From the NCBI RefSeq assembly GCF_008728515.1, contig NC_044979.1, forward strand, positions 173,510,037 to 173,574,036: 64,000 nucleotides of DNA. The letters run 5' to 3'. Shown piece by piece: positions 44,530 through 55,861 of the stretch. Numbering within the stretch: position 1 is the stretch's first letter; each line of letters starts with the position of its first letter. The stretch comes from Papio anubis (lineage: Eukaryota; Chordata; Mammalia; Primates; Cercopithecidae). The notes under the pieces are model-generated. The model had not been told where the DNA came from and did no database searches. It worked only from the letters and a program-made list of their open reading frames with translations. The position numbers were made by a program, and so were the translations under genes.

Positions 44530-44900
44530 CTCAGGACTCTTAAATAGCAGCAAACAATTCCCAGATCTCATGGCTTAACACTAGGAAGGTTTGTTTCCAT
44601 GGACTTCACTGGCCAGCCTGGGCTCTACCCTGTGCCTCCCTGGTCTTCACTCCGGTGCCCAGCTGAGAGCACAGCAGCCATGCGGAATGCTGCTGGCTGT
44701 GTCCCAGAGGGAAACTGAGCTTAGCTAGGCACACACTGGTGCCTGCAGCTTTTCCTGGAAGGGACCATGTCCCTACTGCTCACATTTCATGGGCCAAGGA
44801 AAGTTATATTGCACCACCTGAGTTCAAGAGGGCACACGAGTCCAATCCTCCCTCATGCCTGGAAGATGACAGCTGGAGTAGCTTGCACCACTCTAAGGAC
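44530..44900 (+). mobile_element. Medium-reiterated repeat (MER-type), unresolved
   Basis: 'ggcttaacactaggaaggtttgtttcc', 'gccatgcggaatgctgctggctgtg', 'ctgctcacatttcatgggccaa' and 'caatcctccctcatgcctggaagatga' fall in the order of a familiar repeat ('...aaggtttatttctc', 'tccattggccagaactagtcacatgg', 'ctcccatgtgcctggaag'). Its name I cannot fix. It is related to 30011-30295. Confidence 0.45.
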
Positions 44901-45974
44901 CAGCAGAGATTCTCAGGAAGAAATTAAAAGAGGCAACTACTGGATACGCTTGGAAGTTAAAGTTCAAATAATTCTGTGCCTCAAGTAAAGTCTAAAATTA
45001 AATACTCTTGCTCTTGTGAAGTCAAATCCGAAGTCTGTAATTCCAGTCTTAAATTAATGTTCAATGAAATTAAGGCCTTCCTCCTTTCTTTCTCTGTTTA
45101 TTGGATCTCTGTTCTCTGGATCTGTTTCTCTGTTCTCTGGATCTCTTCAACAATCAGATGTGAACTGGGCTACCCTTCATCATGATGTGCTTAATGCCTT
45201 CAGGACTTCAGAAGATGCACTAGGTTAGGTCAATCTCTCATTTCCCACTTGAAAGAGAAGAAAGTGATCTCGGCACCACCAGGATTCTCACAGCACTGAC
45301 ATTCCATCACCAGCTAACTTCAATGTCTAGAGGAACTACCCAATCCAAACATACTTCTCGGGACGTCACACTTGGTAAAATATTGGCCCGTGTTACTGAT
45401 GCCAACTACACCATGGAAACTCCATGGGATCTGAGTGTAGGTTGGTGTACAGAGAAGAAATCATCCTTGTTTTTATCTCTGCAGGATACCTCTGGTGCCA
45501 GAGCACTGCGACTGGGGCAGTTAACTCCATTGCAAGAACCGTCCCTTCACCAAACCAATAATGGCCCTATGTAACCTGTACATATTGTCTCCTTCCTCAG
45601 AGGAGGTATTTGTTGAGACATATTTGAGACATTGCTATCTTCTTTCAAAGTATAGAAATACACAGAGGTGGCACACTTTCTTTTGCACCTTGGGTGTCAT
45701 TTCCCTTTTAGCCCGGTGTGTGGAGTCTCCTCAGGCTGCTCTGAGAGTTGGCCCTCTATAGTGTCAAGGCTGCCACTGAATCTTATGGGCATGTGTGCAG
45801 TGCTGTGACATAGTGAACTGCTTCTATTGCCTCTTGTTTTTAAATTGCTAAGGCCCGGGAAGCCTGGTTCCAGGGGACAATTTCCCTCTAGTCCTCATGT
45901 TGGTTTTCAATCAAGAACCATCCTTAGAACATTTCCAAACCAAAGCTGCTGTTATTGCTTCGAGTCTTTGCTCC
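44901..45974. other. Unassigned sequence
   Basis: Nothing recognised. A two-copy 'tctctgttctctggatct' repeat is at about 45099-45145. Confidence 0.4.
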
Positions 45975-46086
45975 TGGAGCACTGCTCCTCACCTTTGGCT
46001 GCAGCTTGGAATCCCTTGGGGGACTTTAAGAATCCTGAGGTCCATACTGTACCCAACCAATTGAGTCCCAGTCTTTGGGGGGGTAT
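45975..46086 (+). mobile_element. hAT-Charlie-type MITE fragment
   Basis: 'cacctttggctgcagcttggaatcccttgggggactttaagaatcctga' resembles MER-type hAT elements ('ctttggctgcacattggaatcacctggggagctttaaaaa'). It stops at the start of the ERVL-like LTR. Confidence 0.6.
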
Positions 46087-47133
46087 GATGGCTAATTGTT
46101 TATGTCAACTTGGCTAGGCCACGGTAGCCAGATTTTTGGCCAAAAGCCAGTGTAGATGTTGCTGTGAAAGAATTTTTTAGGTGAAATTAACATTTTGGTG
46201 AATGTTGAGTAAAGCATATTACCCTCCATAATGTGGGTGGACCTCATGCAATCAGTTGAAGGCTTTATGAGAAAAGGCTGATATTCCCCCAAATAAGAGG
46301 GAATTCTGCCTCCAGACAAGCTTCAGCTTGAGCTGCAGCATCAACTCTGCCCTGAACCTCCAGCCTGTCAGCCTACCCTGCAGATTTCAAACTTGCCAGC
46401 CTCCAGTCTTGTGAGCCAATTCCTTAAAGTAAATACATCTCTCTGCCTCTATCTCTATCACTCTCTCTCTATCCCTTTATCTCTATCTCTATCCCTATCT
46501 CTGTCTCTATGTTTATCTCTATTTCTATTTCTGTCTCTATCCCCATTCCTATGTCTATCTCTCTATCTCTATATCTGCCTCTATCCCTATCTCCATCTCT
46601 ATCTTTGTCTCTCTCTCTTCCTCTATCTACTTGTCTCTATCTCTATCCCTATCTACCTCTATCTCTATCTCTATTTTTATCTTTATCTCTCTCATCCTAT
46701 TTCCGTTGCTATCTCTCTCTATTCTATCTCTCTCTGTCTCTATCTCTATCCCTATCTCCCTCTATCTCTATCCCTATCTCTCTATATCCTTATCTGTATC
46801 TCTATCTCTATATCTATCCCTGTCTCTATCTCTGTCTGTCTTTATCCCTATCTTTCTCTATCTCGATCTCTCTCTATCACTATCCCTATCTCTCTGTCTC
46901 TATCCCTGTCTCTACCTACCTCTATCTCTATGTCTATCTCTTCAATCTCTATGTCTATAACTAGCTCTATCCCTATCTCTTCCTCTCTGTATCTCTATCT
47001 TTGTCTTCATCTCTATCCCTATCTCCATCTCTCCCTCTCTTTCTTTATCCCTATCTCTCTGTCTCTATCTCCTCTATCTCATGTCTATCCACTTCCTGTT
47101 GGTTCTGTTTCTTCGAGAACCCTGGTGAATCCA
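46087..47133 (+). mobile_element. ERVL-type LTR (MLT2-like) split by a repeat expansion
   Basis: The front part (46087-46430) has 'gatggctaattgtttatgtcaacttggctaggcc', 'attaccctccataatgtgggtggacctcatgcaatcagttgaagg', 'cctaccctgcagatttcaaacttgccagcctcc' and 'gtgagccaattccttaaagtaaatacatctctctg'. The end part (about 47091-47133) resumes with 'cttcctgttggttctgtttcttcgagaaccctgg'. The two parts are adjacent in this LTR family. The intervening stretch is a simple-repeat expansion (next entry). Confidence 0.7.
46431..47090 (+). repeat. (TCTATC)n-like pyrimidine repeat, about 660 bp
   Basis: Repeats of TCTCTA, TCTATC and CCCTAT hexamers, with almost no purine but A. Long open frames in every plus-strand phase (for example 46393-47169, 258 codons, Ser/Leu/Tyr-rich) are a product of the composition and are not genes. 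It lies just where this LTR family normally carries a short 'tctctatatata' tract, so it probably grew from it. Confidence 0.93.
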
Positions 47134-47693
47134 GGTGGTGCTGATCTTCCAGGCACTGGTGGTGTTTAGAGCTTTCCTGGTGACTACAATGTGCAGCAGG
47201 TGGACAGCCCCTTCCTAGGGGATCTAAAAAGGACCCTCCCCCTTTTTCTCTACCTCATCTTTTGTTATTTGTTTGTTTGACAATTGTAGGGGCTGTCTCC
47301 AGGGATCACGACCCTCTCCTGCCCCTGCTACTTCCAGAAAGTACAGTGGCATTTCTGACAGTTGGACCTGCTTCCGAGATCATTCCCTTTCTGTATTGAA
47401 TGCCTTGCTCTTCCATGCCTTGCTCCACAAACTAGCAGCATTAGCCTTACCTAGAGCATAACAGACAAGCCTAGATATTGCACCTACTGAGGGGTGATGT
47501 CCTGAAGTACCGCATCCACAGCTCCACTTTTCTCTCAGGGTCCATCTGTAGCTCCTCCTCCCTTTCACATCTGCCCAATCTCATCCCCCTTCCTGTATGC
47601 CCTGCCTCCCCTTTGAAAGCTCAGCTTTCCTTCCACTGAAATCACTCTTCTTCCCTCCAGTTTAATTAGCCTGACTACCTAAAAAAACAAATA
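47134..47693. other. Unassigned sequence
   Basis: Nothing recognised. Confidence 0.4.
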
Positions 47694-47975
47694 GGCCAGC
47701 TGCAGTAGCTCATGCTTGTAAGGCGAGGCAGGAAGATCACTTGAGGCTAGGAGTTCAAGACTGGCCTGGGCAGTATAGCAAGACCCTGTGTCTACAAAAA
47801 ATTAAAAATTAAAAAATTAGCTGGGCACAGTGGTGCATGCCTGTAGTCCCAGCTACTCAGGAGGCTGAGGTGGGGGGATCCCTTGAGCCCAGGAGATCGA
47901 GGCTACAGTGAGTGACCCATGATCCTGCCACTGCACTCCATGGGCAACAGGGCAAGACCCTGTCTCAAAAAAATT
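47694..47975 (+). mobile_element. AluJ-like, diverged, with a gap in the left arm
   Basis: A sense dimer with AluJ-type features ('cctgggcagtatagcaagaccctgt', 'gaggctacagtgag'). The left arm lacks the block between 'catgcttgtaa' and 'ggcgaggcagg' (about 20 bp of the 'tcccagcactttggg' region). Confidence 0.87.
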
Positions 47976-48439
47976 ATAAAAATAAACAACTCTTCTACAG
48001 CTCCTTCTCTTCTAGTAAAGTGAAGTACACTTTCATAGCCTTCTAGCTCCTCGATTCTTCTAGCAAACATGACATCTATAAAGGAATCCAGACGCAAGAC
48101 TTGTCAGTGCAAGTCTTGTAAACCTTTGGGTTTACAGACACTGAATTAAGTTGTTTTTTGCCACTCCACTAAAAACAGACATTAAAAAAGTCTGCCATTC
48201 CTTCATTTAATTTTCATGGAAGATTCACTGAAATGATCTAATTTCTTTGTCTATATTTTTACTAGAAAGCTAACACATGACTTTATTCTTTATTTCTTGA
48301 TGATTCAAATCTACAATACTTCTATAATTAAAACTGATCTGGAACTCTAAAATCTAAATTCAGGATTAGAGTTTATGCAGCTAAAAATTACAAGGCCAAC
48401 TTGAGATCCTGTGGTGGTGATGGGGGTAATGGTGGAAAT
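47976..48439. other. Unassigned sequence
   Basis: Nothing recognised. Confidence 0.4.
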
Positions 48440-48800
48440 GTAGTAATCCTGTAATAAATGAAGTAAATAAGTAAAGTAAAGATAAAATTATAATAAATTA
48501 GTAGAAAATAAGTAACAAATTAAATAAAACAAAGAGGTAAATTATAATTAAAATTAAAAGTAGAAACTATTAAATATAAATATAAATAATAAATAAATAA
48601 AAGTATACATAAAGTAATAAGTAAAATGAATTAGTAAATAAAATAAGAACATCAAGTAATAAAGTAAAATGTAAAAAATGAAGTAATGAAGTAAGTAAAT
48701 AATGAAATAAGTAATCACATAAATAATGAAAGAAATAAAATGAAATGCATTAAATAAGTAATGTGTCATTAAGTAAATGAAATTAATATAAATAGAGTGA
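48440..48800. repeat. (TAAA/TAAG)n-type AT repeat
   Basis: Over 350 bp of TAAA, AAGT and GTAAA units with almost no C. It joins the TGG/TGA tract directly. Confidence 0.9.
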
Positions 48801-49130
48801 TAGTGGTGATGATAGTGATAGTGGTGATGTTGTTGGTTGTAGTGGTGATGGTGATAATGGTGGTGGTAGTGGTTGTAGTGGTGATGGTGGTAGTGATGAT
48901 AGTGATGATGGTGATGGTGGTGGTGATGGTATTGGTGGTGGTGGTGATGGTGTTGTTCGTGATAGTGATGATGGTGGTTGTGATGGTACTGTTGTTGCAC
49001 CTTGGTGGTGGTGATGATGGTGGTGGAGATAGTGATGGTGGTGGTGGTGATGGTGTTACCTATGATGGTGATGATGATGGTGGTGGTGGTTTTGGTGGTG
49101 CTAATGGTGATGGTGGTGATGGAGGTAATG
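48801..49130. repeat. (GGT/GAT)n trinucleotide repeat
   Basis: About 330 bp of GGT, GAT and AGT triplets. The plus strand reads as Val/Met/Gly runs. The minus strand reads as His/Pro/Thr runs (open about 225 codons at 48554-49231). Both are low-complexity artefacts. Confidence 0.93.
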
Positions 49131-50302
49131 GGAGTGGCAGCATTGGAGACGTTGAAGAGGCTGGTGGTGGGATGGGAATGGTTGTGACACTTACAGCCTC
49201 TGGACAAGGCATATAGTAAGGAGGGATACATCTCTCAATGCCTGAGACATTGAGAGACATCGGGACAGTGAAGCTGGGAGTGTGGAACAGTTGCTGCTCT
49301 CTTGGCCTGGTCCTACTAATTCAAAACAGAATCTGAACTCACCATTACCTCCTGAACCACACAGAGCTCACTGACTACTATTTAGGGGCCTTGCCTAGAG
49401 GCCCCACTGAGGTAATCCAGAAAGGGGCAAATATGTCTTCATCACAAATGCCAAGACAGCACCAGGCCGGCTGCTGTCCTGGAGTCCAGGATTGAGCTGC
49501 AGTGGCTCCCACAGCAGCAGGCCTGTGCTGCAAGCCCAGTTGGAAGCAGTTTTGCTAAGGTTCTTCCTTCTTAAAACCAGCTCTCTTCTGCACTAGCTGC
49601 TGGCTGTGAGTTCAGAGGGCATGGGTTTGTGGTGGTGACAGTAGTGCTTGTTTGCAGCAGTTCCCAGGAGCCATTTGACCAGACTCCACCAGCAACCTTT
49701 TCAATCTCACCAATTCTTGTTTATATCTTGGGGTTCCCAGCTCATGTACTAAAGATGTACAGCAAATGCCCTCTATACATACATTCCATACACGAAATGT
49801 GGGAGTTTTAGGGGAAATTTAAGCAACACCCCTCTGATGTCATTTCTGAGGTATTTGAATGGAGAGAGCAGGGCATGCAGGGATGAAAATGCCAGTTTAT
49901 CCCTGATAAGTGCTGGCTTGGAGGACACGACTTAGATGGGCAGTCAGATGGGCTGGCTGCTTCCTTCTCCCCCAACTCTCCTCTCCCCAGCTGTCTAGTC
50001 CTTGGCACAGCCCACCCCAGGCTTGTGTCTCCCTAACAGATTCACTTACCCCGGTTGCTGGCATGCCTGGCCATTGGAAGAAAGGGAAATTTCTTCCTTT
50101 ATTTTTTACATTCATTCACTCAACAAACTTTATTGAGCACCTAGTAACTGCCAAGACTGGACAAGACAGAAAATAATTTTGTTTTTCTGATGCTTACATT
50201 TCAGCAGAGACACAAGTCCTCTTTGTTTGATTGTCTTTTGCTGAATGTGCCCTAATGAAACTCACTTTTTAACCTGTGAGGAGAGTAATAAAAAGGCACA
50301 CT
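49131..50302. other. Unassigned sequence
   Basis: Nothing recognised with confidence. 'cactcaacaaactttattgagcacctag' near 50115-50143 has the look of an old repeat start. Confidence 0.4.
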
Positions 50303-50560
50303 CTTTGGGAGGCCAAGGCGGGTGGATCATGAGGTGAGGAGTTCGAGACCAGCCTGGTTGACATAGTGAAACCCCGTCTCTACTAAAAACACAAAAATTA
50401 GCTGGGCTTGGTGGCAGGCGCCTGTAGTCTCAGCTACTCGGGAGGCTGAGGCAGGAGAATGCCTTGAACCTGGGAGGTGGAGGTTGCAGTGAGACGAGAT
50501 CGCACCATTGCAATCCAACCTGGGCAACAAGAACAAAACTCCACCTCAAAAAAAAAAAAA
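50303..50560 (+). mobile_element. Alu (AluS-like), 5'-truncated
   Basis: Begins at 'ctttgggaggcc' in the left arm. Imperfect duplications aaaaggcacactctt (50291-50305) and aaaagacacactctt (50561-50575) flank it. Confidence 0.92.
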
Positions 50561-50575
50561 AAAAGACACACTCTT

Positions 50576-51699
50576 GGAGCTCCCTTCTCAGGAGGAAGGA
50601 GGTACATGCACTTCCCCTAGTAATTCCGAGAGGTCAAATGCAATCCTCTTTGGGAAGTGACTGGATGTGCAGAGAGAGTTGGAGGGAGGTCTCACCACCT
50701 CTCAGGCTGCTTCGAAGCATCTCAGTCTGTGGACCCGTGGGCTTTTCTGCATTTGGTTGCTGTGGCTTGTGGCACATTCCACAGGATTGGTTTCTGACCT
50801 CCCATCTGGCTGGGAGCACCCCACCGCGAAGCTCAATACTGAGAGGTTTGTAAAGGTTTTTATTGAATGGCTCTAAGGTTCTAAGCCTCGGTAACTTGGG
50901 TGATAATAGCATTTATAAATGGAAATATAGATATTCGAAAGACTTTTTTTTTTGAGGGAGAAACTGCTGAGCGCAGGTTTAGACCTCATGAGATGTTTAG
51001 AGGACAGCATATTATTTTTTGCATGGCTGGATTTAATGGCTGTTTTGCATCCCTTTGCAGGGTTGAGATAGCAGAGGACTCTCAGAAACCCTCACACCCA
51101 GCATTAAGAGGCACACACTAGATCAGCTTGCAGATACAAATGTTTGTGGCTCTACATTTTCTTTAAAATCAATATCCAGTATTTTAAATTCCTCATTATT
51201 CCTCTACCATGTGTTAGACAAATATGATATCCCCAAATCTACAAATGGCTATAACTATGCTGTCACTGCAGGGATGTCTCGCTCTCTGAACTGTCGACAG
51301 GAAGCTTATAAATAAACACAGCACACATGAAGCTAATTTGATACCAACAGCAATAATATAAACTCTGACTAAGAGAAAATTGGAAAGTGTCGCTGATCTA
51401 ACAGCACAAAGAGGCATTAGGAGTGTGCGTCTGCACGTACCTCCCTCCCAGGCTTGGGCCTTTTCCCATAACATTTGGAGGCTGTGATTTCACCTACCAA
51501 ATACCTATTTACATGCCTAGCCTTCGGATCATCACATAATTCACATCTCTGAGAACATGATGTTTTGTTACCTAAATGTTTCACTGCTAAATGACATCAG
51601 CTGAAGAGTATGATTATTATCAGCTTCAAACTATGACTTGGAAATGTCCACATACTTGCACCTTGCTTTGCTGCTATTATTTGTTTTTGGTTTTGTTTT
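50576..51699. other. Unassigned sequence
   Basis: Nothing recognised. An open frame at 50464-50853 begins in the Alu and runs on by chance. Confidence 0.4.
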
Positions 51700-52085
51700 A
51701 TGTTTTTTGATGGGAGATTGCAGTGGTGTGATGATCATGGCTCACTGTAGCCTCCACCTCCAGGGCTCAAGCCATCCTCCCGTCTCAGCATTCTTAGGAC
51801 TGACTACAAGTGCACACCACTGCACCCAGCAACTTGGTTTTTTTTGGTAGTTACAGGGTCTAGCTATGTTGCCCAGGATGGTCTCAAACTCTTAGACTCG
51901 AGCAATCCTCCCACCTGAGCCTCCTGGGTAGCTGGGACTATAGGCACTCACCACCACGCTCGACTAATTTTTGTATTATTTGTAGAGATGGGGTTTTACC
52001 ATATTGCCCAGGCTGGTCTCAAACTCCTAAGCTCAAGCGGTCTGACTGCTTCAGCCTCCCAAAGTGCTGGGATTACAGGAAGGAG
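51700..52085 (-). mobile_element. Over-long Alu (three arms), AluJ-like, antisense
   Basis: In reverse it has a right arm ('gcagtggtgtgatgatcatggctcac'), then a linker and a left-arm start ('tagttacagggtctagctatgttgcccagg'), which passes at 'cctcctgggtagctgggactatagg' into a second right-arm end. Then a second linker ('ctaatttttgtattatttgtagagatgggg') and a full left arm follow. The switch is at the block that left and right arms share, as expected from unequal recombination. About 385 bp, compared with the usual 300. Confidence 0.8.
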
Positions 52086-52716
52086 CCATCATGACTCTCC
52101 ATTGCTGTTATTTGAAATACAAACTGAGTTCTCTACAAGGTGGAAGTTTTAATAAGTGATGCACCTTGTCAGGGTAAAAGCTTTCAGTGGGGGAAAATGT
52201 GCTTTCATTTAGTTCATCTAAATTTCTCCACACTCTCAGCCCAGCGATTGTCTTGCCTTCTATATCACCCTGACACAAACTATTAATCTATCAAACAGCA
52301 GAAGGCTGAACACCACCAGGCTCCAATCTATACAGATAGTTGGGCCAATTCAGGTCAAAATTTTATTGATTTTGGCCTAAAAGTTGCTGGAAAAACTGTA
52401 AAATGAAGAGCAGTTACAATGTGATGATTTCAAAGATGAAAACAGGATAATATCAGTTTCCAGCTGCAAAGTTTTCTTCTGTTAAAAACCTGTAAGTTAA
52501 ATAGGCACACAAATATATTTCTATGCTCTTTAAACTATTGGGTATAAAGTGATCACAATTTTAAGTCGTATAAAAAGACTGTAAATATTAAAACACTTGA
52601 CTACAATAAGGTTCCTTTTGGGCCTTAGATAAGTAATGTTTTCTGGTGTTGTTACAGAAAGCATAATAAATAAAATAAAATTATCCTTTGATCATACCAA
52701 GGGGTTTGTGGCAGTG
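52086..52716. other. Unassigned sequence
   Basis: Nothing recognised. Confidence 0.4.
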
Positions 52717-53079
52717 TGTATTAGTCTGTTTTCACACTGCTATAAAGAACTACCTGAGACTGGGTAATTTATAAAGAAAAGAGGTTTAATTGACTCATAG
52801 TTCTGCATGGCCAGGGAGGCCTCAGGAAACTTACAATCATGGCAGAAGGTGAAGGGGAAGCAAGGCACATTTACATGGTGGCAGGAGAGAGAGCAAGGTG
52901 GGGAACTGTCACACACTTTTAAACCATCAGATCTCCTAGGAACTCATGCACTATCATGAGAATGGCATGAGGGTAACCACCCCTATGACCCAATCACCTC
53001 CCACCAGGTCCCTCCCCAACACATAGGTATTACAATTCAACATGAGATTTGGGTGGGGACACGGAGCCAAACCATATCA
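52717..53079 (-). mobile_element. MST-type LTR, solo, antisense
   Basis: From tgtattagtctgttttcac to ccatatca. Perfect 5-bp duplications cagtg flank it (52712-52716 and 53080-53084). A solo LTR of an ERVL-MaLR element. Confidence 0.95.
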
Positions 53080-53149
53080 CAGTGACACCACAATAAGATA
53101 TCCATAGGTATCAGTTTATTAAGGCAATTTTCCAAAGTACCCCACATCG

Positions 53150-53540
53150 GATAGTTGAAATATCTGAGACTTATTGTCCCACAGCTCGGGAAGCTGGAAA
53201 TCCTAGATGAAGGGGTTGCCAGGGTTGGTTCCTTTTGAGGCTGTGAGTGGGGATCTGCTCCAAGCTCCCCTCCAGCTTCTGGGGGTTCCTTGGCTTGTAG
53301 CAACATCACTCCAATCTCTGCCTTGTCATCACATGGCCTCCACCCTGTACGTTCTTCTGGGCCCAAATGTCCCATTTTCTTAAGGACATCAGTCACAGTG
53401 GATTAAGGTCCTACTCCAGTAGAACCTCATCTTACCTAAGTTACATCTTCAGTGACCCTGTTTTCAAATAAGGTTATTTTCTGGGTATTGGGACTTTAAC
53501 AAATGAATTTTGGGGGAATCTGATGTAACCCATCATACTC
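53150..53540 (-). mobile_element. MLT1-group LTR fragment, antisense
   Basis: 'gagacttattgtcccacagctcgg', 'cagggttggttccttttgaggctgtgag', 'ttccttggcttgtagcaacatcactccaatctctgcct' and 'ccctgttttcaaataaggttatt' occur in the antisense MLT1 order. It breaks off before the usual start on the left. Confidence 0.85.
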
Positions 53541-55282
53541 CCCACAGTCATGCTTGGGCACCTGAGGCAGCAACCCCCTCTCAGCCCTGCATCCCAGTCC
53601 CTCATCCCACCTTCTCCTCCTGGCTTTGTTGTGCCTTGTTCCATCTCACGGCCTCACCCCCACACCACCATTTTGGTTGGGCTGTCTGCCTTGTCCCTGA
53701 ACACTACCTTCTAATCTTCCCTTGACTCCTCTCCTGCCCAGAACCCAGGCTGTCTAAATCCCAGACTAGGGATCAGACTCTGAAACCCCATTTACCCAGA
53801 AAGGGAGTGTCTCTGTCCCCTTAATAAATTGTTATCTTGCTTCTTGACACATGGAGGAACAGCAAGTCCTGAAGAAAGATGCAGGAACAAGGAACCCAGA
53901 GACCCAGCCAGGTGGGCTTATGGCATCTGGGGAACTGTGTTTTGGAACAAGATTTGGGGCCTGTTTGTGAGCACATTGTCCTAAAGGCACTTTTGAGCCC
54001 AGGATAGGTAAGGTCGATAAAATGGAATTCTCTGCTGAGATCACTTTTAATATCTTACACCACCTAGAAAAGAATGGTGTCTAAAATATCCAACCTGTCA
54101 GACAAAGAGCTTTGATTGAAGATGTAATCACACAGCCAAGTCAATGCCAGCTGACAAAAGGAGTTTGTTGGGGTGGGATGTGTCCAGGGATTTAAAACCT
54201 AATCCTTGCAGGTTTAAATGAGGTATGATTTTTGACAGGAGGTTCTCAGTGGAATCTTCTGTTTTTCTTCAATTTTTGATTAGGGCCTCATGGACTGGAA
54301 TTTACCTATTCTCTGCCTGGAGCCATAGGGTGCTAGTGGGTAAGTGTGATGTTTTCATAGGTAGCGGTTTTATAAGGTCTCCTGTTCAGTCATCTGTGCT
54401 ATTTTCAAATGTTTACCTCTGCTCTATAAAGAATTTGGGTCACTTTTGACTATGTAAGACTTTGGTCTGAATTATTTAGGCTACCACCCCTACTGCAGTA
54501 GTATTTTAGAATTCCTTCTACAACTTCAGTGGCTATGACATTTACTAATCTTGGCATATGATTTCTGAGGAAGTGTTGCTTAAAATAAATACCTAGGTGC
54601 CCAAATACAGAATTTAGCTGTGGTGAAATCTCAACAGTTCAGTGTCTCCTGGAAATCAGTGATATCTTCTGGATGACCAAATTGACCACACACTTGAAGG
54701 CTAAACTTATTCTTCCCTAGAACATTAAAATCTAAGTTGCTCTTGTATTATATTTTGTTTTATGCTGGAAGCATGGGGCTTTCTTTTAAAACAGCTGATA
54801 TCAATCAATCAAAACAATTTCTTAATGGTTTATCATGGTCACCGGGCACACCAGTTATTTTGACATGTTTTCTTGTGGCTCTGGTTGTTATTAACAGATG
54901 CAAACTTGCATGTTGAAGGCATGGAGCATGTTGCACATCTTATAGAGCTTGCTTTCATGGGAATCTCTTGACAATAATTTCAGATCATTTGTCTTCTCCT
55001 CAAGATGAAGTGAGGCACACAGAGGCCATTTGGTTGAGGTCATTCCCCAGCCTCTCTGCAGACTTAGAGAATCAAGCCCTGAGTCCATCTTCCATGGAGT
55101 GTTTTTCTTACCTTCCTAAAAAAGCCTCATCTTCTGAGTAGCCCAGTTACCTTTGGTATCTTGGACCCATCTATGGCTTGGATCTACTTTCCCACCTCTA
55201 GTTCTTTATGAAAGGTTCAGGAGGATTTTTTTCTCCCCACTACAGTAATTTGTGCTAGGAGAGGGTACAGACTGACTCAAGA
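53541..55282. other. Unassigned sequence
   Basis: About 1.7 kb without a recognised element or exon. Confidence 0.45.
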
Positions 55283-55520
55283 TCAGAGGTTCTCACCAGG
55301 GATGATTTTATCCTCTTCCTTGGGGATATTCAGCAATGTCTGGAGACATATTGATTGTCATGATGAAGGGTTGAGGTGCTAACCCTAACCCTAACCCACC
55401 TAGGGAGTGAGTGGAGGTCCAGGATGCTGCTCCACATCCTACAGTGCACAAGGCAGGTCCCCATAACAAAGCATTATCCAGTTCAAAATGTCAAGAGAGT
55501 TGCACTTGAGAAACCTTATT
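55283..55520 (+). mobile_element. MER5A-like hAT MITE
   Basis: 'gttctcaccagggatgattttatcctcttccttggggatattcagcaatgtctggagacat', 'ggaggtccaggatgctgctccacatcctacagtgcacaaggcag' and 'ccataacaaagcattatccagttcaaaatgtcaa' follow MER5A. In the middle, where the consensus reads 'gtgctactggcatctag', a telomere-like run is present (see findings). Confidence 0.88.
55379..55397 (-). repeat. Short interstitial telomere-like repeat
   Basis: ctaaccctaaccctaaccc: about three perfect copies of the vertebrate telomere unit (TTAGGG on the minus strand), within the MER5A. Confidence 0.85.
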
Positions 55521-55861
55521 CTAAAGAGAATCACACTTTGGCGATATAACCTGAGCTACAATCTCTTTCAAACTCTCTTTATCTGTGATAATTCAGAGTC
55601 TTAACCTCTATTAGCAACTGCATCTTAATACTAAAGTTCCTGTAAAATGCCTCCCTGATGGATAAAATTTTTCATACAGTTTCTTCTCTAACACATGCTT
55701 TGAAAAGCATGATAATCCATAGGTTGACTCTAGTAAAGGCAGGAAGTGAAGGTAGGATGCCAGTTAAATACATGCAATGTTAACTCTGCACCTGGAAGGA
55801 GAACTCAGATACTGTCTTGCACTGGTTGAGACAACTTTTTTCAGGTGTCAGGCTGGTATCT

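Noticed and set aside
46393..47169. Long open frame (258 codons, plus strand)
   Set aside because: It lies in a pyrimidine hexamer repeat, so all phases are open. The product is Ser/Leu/Tyr/Ile only. No start context or conserved domain.
48554..49231. 225-codon open frame, minus strand (His/Thr-rich)
   Set aside because: It is the translation of the GAT/GGT and AT repeats. The opposite strand gives a Val/Met-rich open frame at the same place.
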